A DNA stretch of 64,000 nt, taken from assembly GCF_963662255.1 (NCBI RefSeq), contig NC_085046.1, positions 46,391,797 to 46,455,796 on the forward strand, in the 5' to 3' direction. The stretch comes from Cinclus cinclus. Taxonomy: Eukaryota; Chordata; Aves; Passeriformes; Cinclidae. The stretch's first letter is position 1, and each line of letters opens with the position of its first letter. Both the position numbers and the translations under genes were made by a program. A model generated the notes under the pieces. The model was not told the DNA's origin. It searched no databases and was given only the letters and a program-made list of their open reading frames with translations. Of this stretch, positions 27,936 to 39,640 are shown one piece after another.

Positions 27936-30900
27936 AGCTATCAACGCAGATCTATGTGCTGAACTAGGAGAACAACCTCCAATGTCAGGAAGCAACACAG
28001 GCTACCCATCTGTACAGTAAAGCTTTAGAACATTACTGAGGAAGCCTACATTCAAACATTTTGAGAGTCAGGCACCAAACTGTGCAGTCCTTCCCCTGTG
28101 TTAAGTGAGTCAAACAAGCAGAAAAAAATATTTAAGGATATAGAGAAAATAATGGAGCTTGTGCGTTCATTAAATCTACCTACTTAATTTTTTTCTTCCC
28201 ACTCTCCTTCAAGTAGCTAAGATTTCCTCTCCCAGTATCCTGGGACATTCAGTGGGAAAAATGGGACAAATCAATTCACACCTCTAAAATTATGCTGCTG
28301 TACCCAACACCCACATACAGAGACTCACTGGACCAAATCAAGAGGCCCTGTTAGTGCTGGGATTTTCAGGCCAGAATCTTCACTGCTTATTCTCCTGGCA
28401 CCAGGCAGGAGCTGGAGCTTTCAGAAGTTTATTATTCCTGTTCCACGGTACAGAGTGTTTCACTGATGTATTTAAACAACCTCCAGTTAAAAAACAAAAC
28501 AAAAGAACCAGATACATGCTTATCACTGGCAGGGGTGTGATGTCAAACATACACCAGCCAGCTCTGTGGGAAGGTCCAAACTTGGAAAAGTCAAGGGAAA
28601 GGAAGGAGGGAACCACTCAACCAGTGCAGCACAGGCAATGCAACTCCCAGGAGAGGAGGTGGCCCAAACAGAGCTCACTAAAAACATATTTTAGCAGCTA
28701 GCTTTACTGAACCAAAGTGAATGGCCCCAGCACAGCTTTGTAAGCTGTTTTTCCCCAAGTATAAAGTTTTTGCTAGCTACTCAAGGCATCAAGATGGGAT
28801 GGGAGGTAGATATCCAGATGCCTTCAAAAGTCTCAGTAATTGATTGTGGCGTAGCAGTGCTGATAACTCTTTTCTCCTTTCTCAGCTTCAAAGGTGTTTT
28901 GCTGCACCCAATCTTTCCCTCTATCTTTTCTCTGAAACTTTCACTCCCCTCTCTCCTATCACCACCCCTGAAGACAAATCAGTTTTTCACTTACCTTTTA
29001 GCCACAGATTGCTTGCCTTGGTAGTCATACCAGTCCATCCAAAACATAGGAACAGCATCCATTAAAATATGCATCTAGCTATTTCCACCTATCCTTTCTT
29101 ACGCAGCACTCCTGTGTTTTACTGCTGGTTCAGGGAACTTCAACAAGCTCAAAATTTGTATCTATCAATACAGTTCTTAAGGACAAGGATCTTCTTAGCT
29201 TCTCACTATTCACACTTACACTAACTCAGACTAAATTGACCCATTGCAAACTTTAGAACACTAAACCTTCTCCCACCAGCTCCCCAAGGTACATAGCCCT
29301 TCCCTGGGCTTCTGCTGGGCCTGTTTTAATTTACAGCAGCTGTAGCTTGGAACCAACTTTCTCCCAGATGCTGTACTGCTTCAAGTCATCTCATAATGAG
29401 AAAACAGAACTTAGTAAATGACATTTGTTTTTCTGACGAATATGTTTCTTCTTCAGAGGAAAAACACACAGTGTCAACCTTAAAAGGGCTTTTCCCTGAT
29501 TTGCTAGGGAAAAAAAGACTAAAAATCCTGCAGTATGGGAACCCTTAAAGGGAACCAAAGCAAGCACCAGCTCCTGTCCTAGGACAACATGGTGTTCTGC
29601 TTTACTGGGAACACCATGTGGAAGGAACTACTGTCTTTCCTTACAAAGCACTAAGACAAAAGATCCCAAAGCCTCTCTTTTTCCCAAAAGAAAGGGTTGT
29701 CTTCTTAAACAGCTAGTCAGAGGTAAGGATATTTTAAAATCCATCCCAAATGACGAAAACAGTTAAATCTACACCAAGGCAGGTATTTGTTTCTCACTAA
29801 AGTTGGCAGGATCTAAGTGTGCAAGTTTCTCTGAAGTTGACAAACAGGACAGCCAAGTCCAGAAACACAAACCCTTGAAAGCCTGGTGGTAGAATTTAGA
29901 TCTTATTATTATGATGTTTATAAAGCAGCACATAGTTGCACTGCCCTAAGCACTGCCTGGCCACACAAGGCTGTTATGCAGCTCCCAACTCAGTGCTCTA
30001 ATAAACTGAAGAAGGGTTTTGAAATTTGCTTGGATAAAAATTGGGCTACAATTAAAGGACACAGTAAGAAGTTTTGCTTAGCAAGGATCTGGATGACTGA
30101 GATTTAATAATGGATGATTAGAGAAACATTGCTGCATTTCAACAGTGTGAATAGTGCCACTAAAGTCCCAATTCAAGTTTGTGTGAACCAGTACCAAAGG
30201 AAAATTATTTTCCCCAGTTGAGGATTGACCAGTCGGCTTTCACGTAAAGTGTGAAGCTTTACATTTGCCATGGTGGATAACAACTGATGGAAGAAATTCT
30301 CTGTGTATTGGGAAGTTACTTTTCACCTCTGTTTTAAAAATTATTTTATTTACCCAAGGTTACTTGTGGGAAAAAATAATGGTTAGTCAAACACATATTA
30401 CTTAGTTGCAAAAAAAATAAAGAACTTTTTAAAAGGAGATAAATGAGAATACCAAATTGATTTGAATTTATTTTACTTGACTTTTCATCTCATATGGGAA
30501 GGCAAATAAGTATCTATATACTGTAAAATCTAGTGTCTAGCCACCAAAATAATGTCATCAAAAAGCCATCAGGAGAAAAGGTCTTATTATTTGAATAGAT
30601 TTTTTTTCCTTCTGTGGTTCTTTCTTCCTGAAGTCTAAATAAACACTTGGGCTGCAGTCATATTTCATCTGTTGGAAGTTTGGGGAGATGGCAGGCCCCT
30701 GTGTTAAAAGAGAAAAAGCTTTTCTCTTGGTAAGCAGCGAGAGTACAGCCATGAGGAATTGAGGGAGAGCCTTCACAGCCCAAAACAGTCACCCATTCAG
30801 ACTGATTGAGATGCTTGTGGGAAGTCATTTTCAATGCTCTCCTGATACAGCCAAAGGAAAGCAAGTAGTCATAAGTACACTGCCAAAAGGAGCATAAATC

Positions 30901-33900
30901 TCTACCCTTGCATGATATACAACACAGAACACAAGATAACATTGTCCAAGGGAACACCACCTGACACCCTAAAGCTGAGGCTTCTCAAGCTCCTCACTGG
31001 AAATCAATTAACCACCAGTACAAAATGTTTGCTTTCACATGCTTTAGGCAGCCATTTGGCTCTTCAAAGATTCTCCAACTCTTTACGTAGCAGCAACCAT
31101 TAAAGGCACTCCACAATTCAAAAGGATTGGTCTCTAGCCCTTCTGGGAAGTGTCTGCACACCCATCTTCAGAGGAGTAGTGAGCACTAATGGAGAAGTAG
31201 GGGAGAACAGGGAGGACTGAAGGGCTGTAACTTCCCAGCCTGGCTGGGCTGAAGCTCTATGGTCATCAGCTGGCAGATGCTGCTGGCAAGCCACAGCTTT
31301 GGCAAAACAGCAACAACTGCCCCATTTTCTTATGATTCAAGACTAACCCAGGTGGTACCACTCATGCCAGCCAAAACCTTGCTGTGACTCAGCTTAGGTT
31401 TCAGGTGAATGAGATCTTGGGAGTTTGGAGCTGTTGTGGATTTTTGTCTAAGATGACATTTGGGGATTGTAGAACAAATGGCATTTTCTTATTGAAATAG
31501 GAGCTTTCCCTCCTAGTGTCAGCTAGACAAATGTTGTGAAACAAACCCTTCCAGACATCAAAGCAAGAGTGATTGTTTCTGGGTTTCAGAGCAAGCCTGA
31601 AACTGGATCCAGACCAGTACTTGCAGACATTTTTATTTTCAAGAGCCATTGCCCAATGACTCTCACATTCCTCCCAGTGGCCAGTCCATTGTTTGTGAGC
31701 ATCCTCAGTAAAGCTGCTGTAAATAATTTGCACAACTCTCAGCCAACCAAGGCAGAGATGGTACCACCAGGACCACATGAACATCTCAAGCTATAGCTGT
31801 GTTACTTTGCACGTGATGTGAAATGAAAAATAAAGCCCTGAGCATTCCAGTCATACCAAGTGTGCTCCTGATAGCTCTTTTAAACAAATCTCCACTGTTT
31901 CAGGGATAGAGCAGAACTGGAGTCTGTCTGCTTCAATTTAAATCTGTCCCTGAATGATGTCCATGAGTTAGCAGGGAGAATTACAAGGGAAGGAACAAAT
32001 AAACATTACAAAGAGAGAAAGAAAACCAGACTTTTTAAACACTCAGATGCCTGCATAGTTCCCAGGCTAAGGATCCATGTGTCAAAGAAAAAACTCCAAT
32101 CTTCTCAACAGTGCACAAGCTCTAGTAGCTCCAAGGTTGTGTAACCTACCTGGAAATCAGGTATGGATTTGTAGGGGTGAGGGGAGGGAGAGAGAAGTGT
32201 AATCCCTGACATATTCCCATGACCTGTGCCTTGCAGGCCATACAACAGGGCTGTCTGTAGGCACACCACCCACCCCATGTGGGCTGGTGTACAGGTTGTC
32301 CTCTCCAGAGAGGTGAGAAACCACCCTGAAAAGTGCTTTTGTCTGTCAACAGGGGCAATACACCTCACCAGGTGTATTCAAGTGTAAAGAGCTTTAGCTA
32401 CTGTAGATGGAGAACTCTGGCTGCTACTGGTTTTTGGGACCACTTCTGCCTTTGCTTTCTGCTGCACCCAAGGGAAAGACTTGTGTCTTTTGTATATATG
32501 AACCTCAGCTAAAGCTATTCCAGTTTTAGGACAATGGCCCTATGAACCTGTTCGTGTCCATACTTAAGTTGCTGCAGGACAAACAGAAAGTCCATGTAGA
32601 GCCTCTCTCCACCAGGAGCCCAAGACTGTAGCCATCAATCACAGGCTGGTGTTAATGTATAGTGCTGAAACAGAGCAAATCCCCAACAAGTGACAGTAGA
32701 TCGCTTTAATGGTATTTAACTTGTCCCATGAAAAGCTATCTGGATTCCCATTTGTCCCAGATATTATATTTATGTGGTTCAAATTTATGCCCACATTTAA
32801 TGCAGGAATGTTAGAGACTGAGTGTAACTTGTGTTTGTAATTCTAATAGCTATGTAGAAAATATTAGACAAAGACAATAAAAAGAAAAGCTTTCCTCATC
32901 TCTCTCCTGAAACTCCTCTTCAGCTTAACCCAATTTTCCAAGTCACTTAAAGGCCTTTAAATAAAATGAAATCCTAACGATGTTGCTGCCATGAATAATT
33001 AATTGTATCAGTACAATCTCTCAAACAAAATCCATTCTCATTAGATTAGAGGTTTTTTTCAAGACACACGAGTTCATTATGGCATTTTTACATCCTCCTT
33101 GTCTCTTTTGTTTCTTCGTCTTTCCTTATCTGTCTTTTTTTATTTGTGTCTGAGACACAGGACTCCATCACCTCAGTAGCCTCCAAAGCAACATTGCAAT
33201 ACCCAGGGAAGAGAGCTCCTGTACAACCAGGCACATAGTGGCAGGAGTTCGAGAGCCCTGTCTGCAACTTATGCGGAGTTCAGTGGGGTGGGGAGTTCAC
33301 TGGACACTCCTGTTTCCAGAATCAAAGAACTCTACTTGAAAGGTTTAGCCCTCTCTGCTAAAAGCTCTTGAACAATTTAAGCAGTATGGTTCAAGTTTAG
33401 TGTGAAATCTTTGTTAAAGCTATTCTCAGTGGTTTAAAGACACAGGAAGTTAAAGACCATTGCGATGCTGATATTAAAAACTAGGCATCCATCTTTTTCT
33501 ACTCAGCTTTCTATTCAGAATATTAAGGGTAACAGGTGAATTAATGATAGAGCACTATCCTTTTTATCTATCTTTATTAAGGAGCACTATTCTTATTAAG
33601 GATAAGCATTGCACATAAGAAGTGATTTGTCTATGAACATTTTGGTAGGAAAAACTTCCAAGACATTAAGAGCTGCATTTATTCAAAGGCCAAGGAAACT
33701 ACTTTAAAGTATGATAGGAGTCATTCACAGTACACTTAGTAATAGCCTTTGCCACAAGGAATAAATCTTATAAGTAGACTGCTAGCATCCAGTATGTTTT
33801 TTTCTTAAGCTTCTGAGAGTCCAGACTCATCCAGTGGAATTTTCTTCTTTTGAAAGTGATGATAGCATAAGGAATGAAAGCTCCCTAAAGTCTTCAAAGC

Positions 33901-34077
33901 AACTATTATTATTTTTTGGAAGAGGCATAAAAATAAAGTCTAGATCACCAAGCATCTTCAGTAATCTGATTTTATTTTTCACAGAGGCAAGCATTACTTT
34001 CAGTGCTGAGGACAGATTCCAAGTCTGATAACTACACTTCATCTCTTACATGTGCACTGAGAGTTCAGTGGTATTTA

Positions 34078-34655
34078 GAATCATAAAATAGTTTGGGTTG
34101 GAAGGGACCTCAAAGATGATCATCTAGTTCCAAATCCCTGCCATGGGTAGGGACACCTTCCACTAGACCATGTTGCTCAAAGCTGCATCCAACCTGACCT
34201 TGAACACAGCCAGGGATGGGGCATCCATCCATCCACAACTTCTCCGGACAACATGTTCCAGTGCCTCACAGCAAAGAATTTCTTTCTCACATCTAACCAA
34301 AACTATTCTCAGATTAAAGTCATTCCCCCTTGTCTCATTGCTGCATGTCCCTGTAAAAAGTCCCTCTCCAGCTCTCTTTTTGGCCCCTTTAATGTACTGG
34401 AAAGCTGCTCCAAGGCTCCCCTTCTCCAGGCTGAACAACCACAGCTCTCACAACCTGTCATCATAGGAGAGGCACTCCAGCCCTCTGATCATCTTTGTAG
34501 CCCTCCTCTGGACCTGCTCCAAAAGTCCTATGACATTCCTGTGCTGAGGATCCCAGAGCTGGAGTCAGTACTCCAGGTGGGGGGTCTCACAGTATCAGAG
34601 TAGAGGGGAAGTATCACATCTCTGGACCTGCTGGTTTTGTACGGCATTGTTGCAT
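34078..34655 (-). mobile_element. CR1 LINE 3' fragment
   Basis: Beginning GAATCATAAAATAGTTTGGG and continuing through GGGACACCTTCCACTAGACC and CCAGGCTGAACAACC, this is the reverse complement of the avian CR1 3' end. It is 5'-truncated, as nearly all CR1 copies are. Several overlapping open frames on both strands at 34163-34603 come from this element. The right edge is gradual and approximate. Confidence 0.93.
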
Positions 34656-37600
34656 CAATACATTATTGTCCTGCTATTTTGGATGCTTCCTCACAAACTG
34701 CAAACCCCAAAAGAACATACTTTTAACAGGGTGCTGGATCAGAGAAATAAAAGGGAACTCCTCTGTAACAGGATTCCTTGAGCACCACCTTACACCTACC
34801 TGTGGTCTTCACTCCCATCACTCTTCCTGGGATGATACCACTTCCATGGTTAGGAATTATATTCTGGCCCAAATTTACTCTTGGAAACATTCTTCTTTAA
34901 GACAGTTTTGCCCTTCATGCCAAAGAGCTGATCTTCCTGACAGAGTTTATCTCCTTGATGTGTTCACAGGCAACATCTCTCAATTTTCACCTTGTAAGAT
35001 TTAAATTCTCCTGGTCAACCAGGTGTCTCTTTCCTCAACACCACTCCACTGTGGAGATTATCTGGTGAAAATGAGAGAGTAGAACTACACACAGCAAGGT
35101 ACATTAAGCCCTTGAGCAGTGGAGTTAGCAATTCCTACCCTTCTGCCAATTCCTCATTTGCGGTACCTTAAGACATCAGGATTGTAGATATTTTTTTCCT
35201 GATTACTTTGCACCTATGACTCCCCGTAAACATCTGATCATGCATGATGTCTTACATACTCTTCCTTTGCTGTTTCCAAGTGCTAGGCTTTTAGTTTGTA
35301 AGAGTAATTCTTGTTATCACCATCCTCTTCATATTGCTGGTGCCTCATAACTTCATGTCGGTACCAAGTTTCACTGGCACTCCAGAGCCTGGTCACAGAT
35401 GCATCCTAGATAGGAGGACTGTGATCATGACATACAACTTACCACTAGAAAAACCCACTGGAAGGGATGTTACCTGATTGCCATCTCACTGCCCATGGTA
35501 ATCTGTCCTTAAAAACACTGCTAATTTTTATGCAAGATCATTTAATGAGCTATTCAGTATAAATTCTTCTCCTCATGTTTAAAACATGTCTACAGCCCTG
35601 TAATCCCCCTGTCCCCATTATCTTTTCTTTATCTAGCTTTTGTATTTGTCCCTATCTTAACCATCTAAATTAATAAATTCTCTCAAAGGACCATAATATC
35701 TGGTCTGCCAGACACAATGTTTCATGCTCCAATTGTCTCTCCAGGACTCTTACAAAGATTTTGTCTTTATTCAAAGGCAAGTTCTGTACTTCTGATGTCA
35801 GCAGCTCCAAGACATCTCTAACAAATCCTCCAGCTTGTTAGTTCCCCTTGACCCGTTCATTCCTACTCGCAAAGTTTGCTCTCCTGAAATTAAGCACCTT
35901 AGTTTTATTTAACAGCCTTTGATTTAAAAGAACTCCATGGGCATTCAGTCAATCCCTGTAGTTTGGTTTGATTTTGACAATCACTTCTTTGCTGCTGGAG
36001 TCTGTAGTACTGATATCAGACTCCCATTATGACTAGTGAAGAAATCTGCAAATTACTGGGCACACTACTATCTAGATCCTACTAGCCCTAAATACTGTTT
36101 TCCCACCGAGATTTTACAGATGAAATTTAATTACAGAAACCCACCTGTTTATTAATCTAAGGCTGAGTATCTGCAAGCAGGACTCAAAGCATTATACCAG
36201 CAGATTTTTTTCTTTCACCATACTTCCTATAAATTTTTAATCCATAGTGTGTCCATTTGACTAGTGTTATGGCTATTTCCTTATTTGTCATACTGGGAAG
36301 AGAGAATTATCATCACCTTTAGCTTTATTAATCTGTCCTGAATAGTGCACCTCTTTGAACACTGGATTTTCTTTCATGATCTCTGTTCCCAAAGTGTCAA
36401 CCCGGCTTCCTTGCAATCCCACTGAGGTCCTTCACCAATAGTTCATGTGAGTTTACTGCAATGTTACTTACACTTTTGTGTTAATAACCTGCTGGCCTTG
36501 ACATGACAGTTGTCTTTTAAAAAGCATTTAGGTTTGTATATTTATACAAAGGTTTGTATATTTATACATAGTACTGCATATACATATGCCCTGGTGGAAA
36601 ATCTGACAGTCTAGGACCCCATAATTCCTCTTCTACACAGAAACCATCTTGCAGCAGACTCTGCTGGTGTATGTGAACAGGCTGTACTATACTGAGCAGT
36701 AGCTCCTTGGATATACATGTGAAGGTGAATGCTTGCATGTCTATGTGAATGTATGGAGTGAGTCAGTCTGTTATACTACAAGGAAGATCACTATACCTAT
36801 TAAATTACAATGGACAAAAACATTAGTGTAGCCATTAGAATCAAAATCAAATTGATTTTTTAGATGATCATTATCCATGTATGCAATTCCAATTTTTCCT
36901 CTTAAAAATGGGAAATTCTACTCAGGCAGAAGGGCAGTGCAATAAACTCTATAGAAAACTTAAAAAATCAGGATAATTCACCCTTGACATTCTTTGACCT
37001 AATTTCTTTATCTTCCAGCATCACAAGGGCTAGAGAATATGAAGTGGTATCATCTGCACTGTGAATACCAAGGCAACAGGCGCTCTCTCAGCTTAAGGAC
37101 AAAGTAAAATCTCATGGCATCAACAAAGCTCTCTGAAACCTGTTTCAATGCTGATTTGATTTGAAAACTCACTTGTCTTTGTGAACTTATTATTGTTTGT
37201 ACACTTCAGACCCTCAGTGACAGACAATTATACCACTTGAAATGAAAGTTGGTTTGGCAGACAAAAAAAATCTGGTATTATTTCCCTTCAACAAATATTA
37301 AAATTCTACCACCTTCTTTAAGAGACATAAGGCATTTCAGAATGTTTAGAAACACAGGAAAGAAGAGACCTTCCCAACAGTTTTTCCTCACAACATGTTC
37401 CCTGAGCTTCACCATCTGTTTTTCACCACTGCCCATTTTCATGCTACACCACTCCCCCAGAAACAAAGAAATGCAAAAACAAGAAAAGCAAACTTTAACT
37501 GTATGGTTGTCACACTAATCTATGCCTCACATTTTACACATGGAAACTCTTTAAAGTGCAGTCACAAAAAGGGGAGTGAAGTCAGTACAGAGAAATCACT

Positions 37601-38799
37601 GTAGACAGACAAATAAACCAAGGAAGAGAGAAACTGAAGGCTTTATGGTATTATATATTTCATATACAGGTAAAATTATGCATCGTGTCTCTAATAGCTC
37701 AGATAACTTTGGGGTCAGATCTTTGTACAGTGGAAAGAGACCCAAATCCATCCAGCTTACTAACTGGCTTTGTATGATGTGCAAACATCAGATGAAGAAG
37801 AGGGAAAACTGTTTTAAGTTTCTGCCTACATTTTACTCTTACATGTTTCCCTAGAAATTTGAACCCGACATGCTGTCCAGGCCAGTTATGTGCATTAAGA
37901 ATGTGCATTCCCAGTACCTGAACATGACTTTGGAACAATAACTGTGGTTCCATGAGACAGAATCCTTGACAGCAATGTCCCCGTAAGATATTGATGCTGA
38001 ATAACATTGTCATGACAAATCATGCTGCCTCCCTCCATTGCACCAACTGAGGTTCTCATGTGCCCATGCTGGGAAAGAGACCAGAGAACTGATCCAGCCT
38101 CTGAAATCCCTTAAGCATGACTACTCCTATAAGCTTCTGCCACTGCCTAGTGCTGTGTATCGGTACCCAGTGTGACTGGGTAATGTCACCGGTATTACAG
38201 TACTGTATTCTCTTGTAGATCCTGTCACCCGACTTAGTAAAGGGCCTCAAAAGCCCTCGGGCCAAGGCCATAGAAATTCCAGCCCTCACTAGAGAAATGC
38301 AATTGGCAAAGCAGCAATAAGAAAGTACCAATTGTCCTCCACAGCAATACCTAGGAATGATTCAGATGAGTTAAGACAAATGTTTGCTTCAGCAATCAAA
38401 AAAATACTTGTTCTAAAGTGGAAATGGATCCATACATCATAGCTTATTTGCTAGGAAGACCCATGATGTCTTTTGCATTACATCTAACTGGTAGGAAAAG
38501 TAATTTAAGACATATCAAAGCCAAGCCATAGTCTTTAAAGTTAACAGTATTCATGCTGTAACTTATATATTGCACCACATACTTCTGGCCACAGGGCAAA
38601 AAAATTATTTTAAATCAACAGCATTGGAAAACTAGCATACAACTCAAACTGATGATTACACATTTCCTAGAGCCTACTCTGTGCCACATAATCTGGAGGC
38701 TGGGTTTTTTCAATCAGATGAAGACACCAGCGTGCCTAGCTTGCTACAATACTGCTTCACCAAGCAGCAGCATTAACACAAGCATCTGAATGGGAGAAT
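34656..38799. other. Intergenic sequence, no gene recognised
   Basis: No coding or RNA gene is seen. A tandem 20-bp repeat with palindromic units sits at 36530-36568. Parts of 35700-36050 have the feel of an old, decayed LINE but could not be assigned. Confidence 0.65.
36530..36568 (+). repeat. 20-bp tandem repeat with palindromic unit
   Basis: AGGTTTGTATATTTATACA occurs twice in tandem with a 20-bp period. Each unit contains TGTATA-TT-TATACA, a near-palindrome. Confidence 0.9.
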
Positions 38800-39480
38800 C
38801 TAGCGGCTAGGGAACAGGCAAGCTACAGCCACGGCTGTTCGGAGGCATGTTTGAACTATGAAGCCCTCGAGCCAGAAAAAACTACAATAGAAGCAGTTCC
38901 CTCGCAATACGTCATCCACTTAAGCAGGACTCAGGGAGTGAGCCAGTGAGCCTCATGCCAGCTGCAGGAACTCACGTCTGCTGAGGGTATCGCAGGAAGG
39001 TTTGCGTTAGGGGTGCTTTGGGTTGGGGATGCTTTTTTGAAGGAGAAGCTACCCAGCCTTCCCTGGCAGCATCAGCTATCTCCTGAAGGTGAACGCCACA
39101 CTCCTGCTAGCAAGGAGTCTTAGTGACAGTGAAAAGAAACACCTTTTTAAACACAGAACCGCTGCTCAGCACGTTCACTAACAACAGTCACCTACTGAGG
39201 CGGGACCAGCACACAACGGGCTTTCCTTGCACACGAAGCGAACCCAACAGCGCCATCCGCGGGCCAAGGGGCGCTTGCAGCCCTGTGCCTCCTGCAGCAG
39301 CGCAGGGAAAGGCGGGCCGGCAGGCGAGCCGCGGTACTCCGAGCTCCGGGGGCCCTAGCCCCCGCGGCCCAGGGGGCAGCGCCAGCTAGCGGCTTGTCGG
39401 AGCAGCGCTGCCGCCGCCCCGCCCGGGCTCCGGCCTTGCCCTCAGCACCCCCGATTACCCCGTCACCAATGACGTGCTCT
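38800..39480. promoter_or_regulatory. Orphan CpG island, no gene recognised
   Basis: CpG is common from about 38800 and very dense at 39220-39430 (about 25 CpG in 210 bp), in a region that is otherwise AT-rich. GC boxes (CCGCCCCGCCCGG, 39413-39425) and an adjoining CCAAT box and CRE-like core (ACCAATGACGTG, about 39466-39477) look like promoter elements. No HERPUD2 exon, splice-supported frame or known protein is visible. It may be the promoter of an unannotated, perhaps non-coding, transcript. Confidence 0.6.
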
Positions 39481-39640
39481 TATTTTGTCCATTACTCATT
39501 TCCTTAATTATCTCTGGCTGGCAAATTAGAGCATCAAGTGGCTCACCGGCTAGACAAGCAGCTAATTTATTTTTACAGCAGCGTATTTTCATATTACTGC
39601 AGTTATTTCATGGCGACGGTTTGACCTTGCACCAAGTTAC
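39481..39640. promoter_or_regulatory. Candidate conserved non-coding element / enhancer
   Basis: This AT-rich block directly follows the CpG island and has the look of a vertebrate conserved non-coding element. It contains TTAATTA-type homeodomain cores, a GATA-like site (TTATCT, 39508-39513), an NKX2-like site (TCAAGTGG, 39534-39541) and a nuclear-receptor half site (TGACCTTG, about 39622-39629). It is not repetitive. Conservation itself cannot be seen from one sequence, so the call is inference. Confidence 0.4.

Larger units (their letters stand above)
18225..34077. other. Intergenic sequence, no gene recognised
   Basis: AT-rich sequence with low-complexity tracts (20741-20757, 21481-21606, 21783-21822, 27083-27098) and two pairs of short duplicated sequences (22713/25958 and 26761/27881). 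The longest open frame, 156 codons at 22834-23304 minus, shows no domain or family resemblance. Confidence 0.7.

Noticed and set aside
34163..34603. Overlapping frames of 91-116 codons
   Set aside because: They are within the CR1 3' fragment and are not an intact reverse transcriptase.
35700..36050. Possible ancient LINE fragment
   Set aside because: The wording of the sequence loosely recalls old reptilian/avian LINEs, but I could not align it to a family with confidence.
38056..38331. 91-codon minus-strand frame considered as a retroviral remnant
   Set aside because: No motif could be assigned and no LTR flanks it; the length is within chance.
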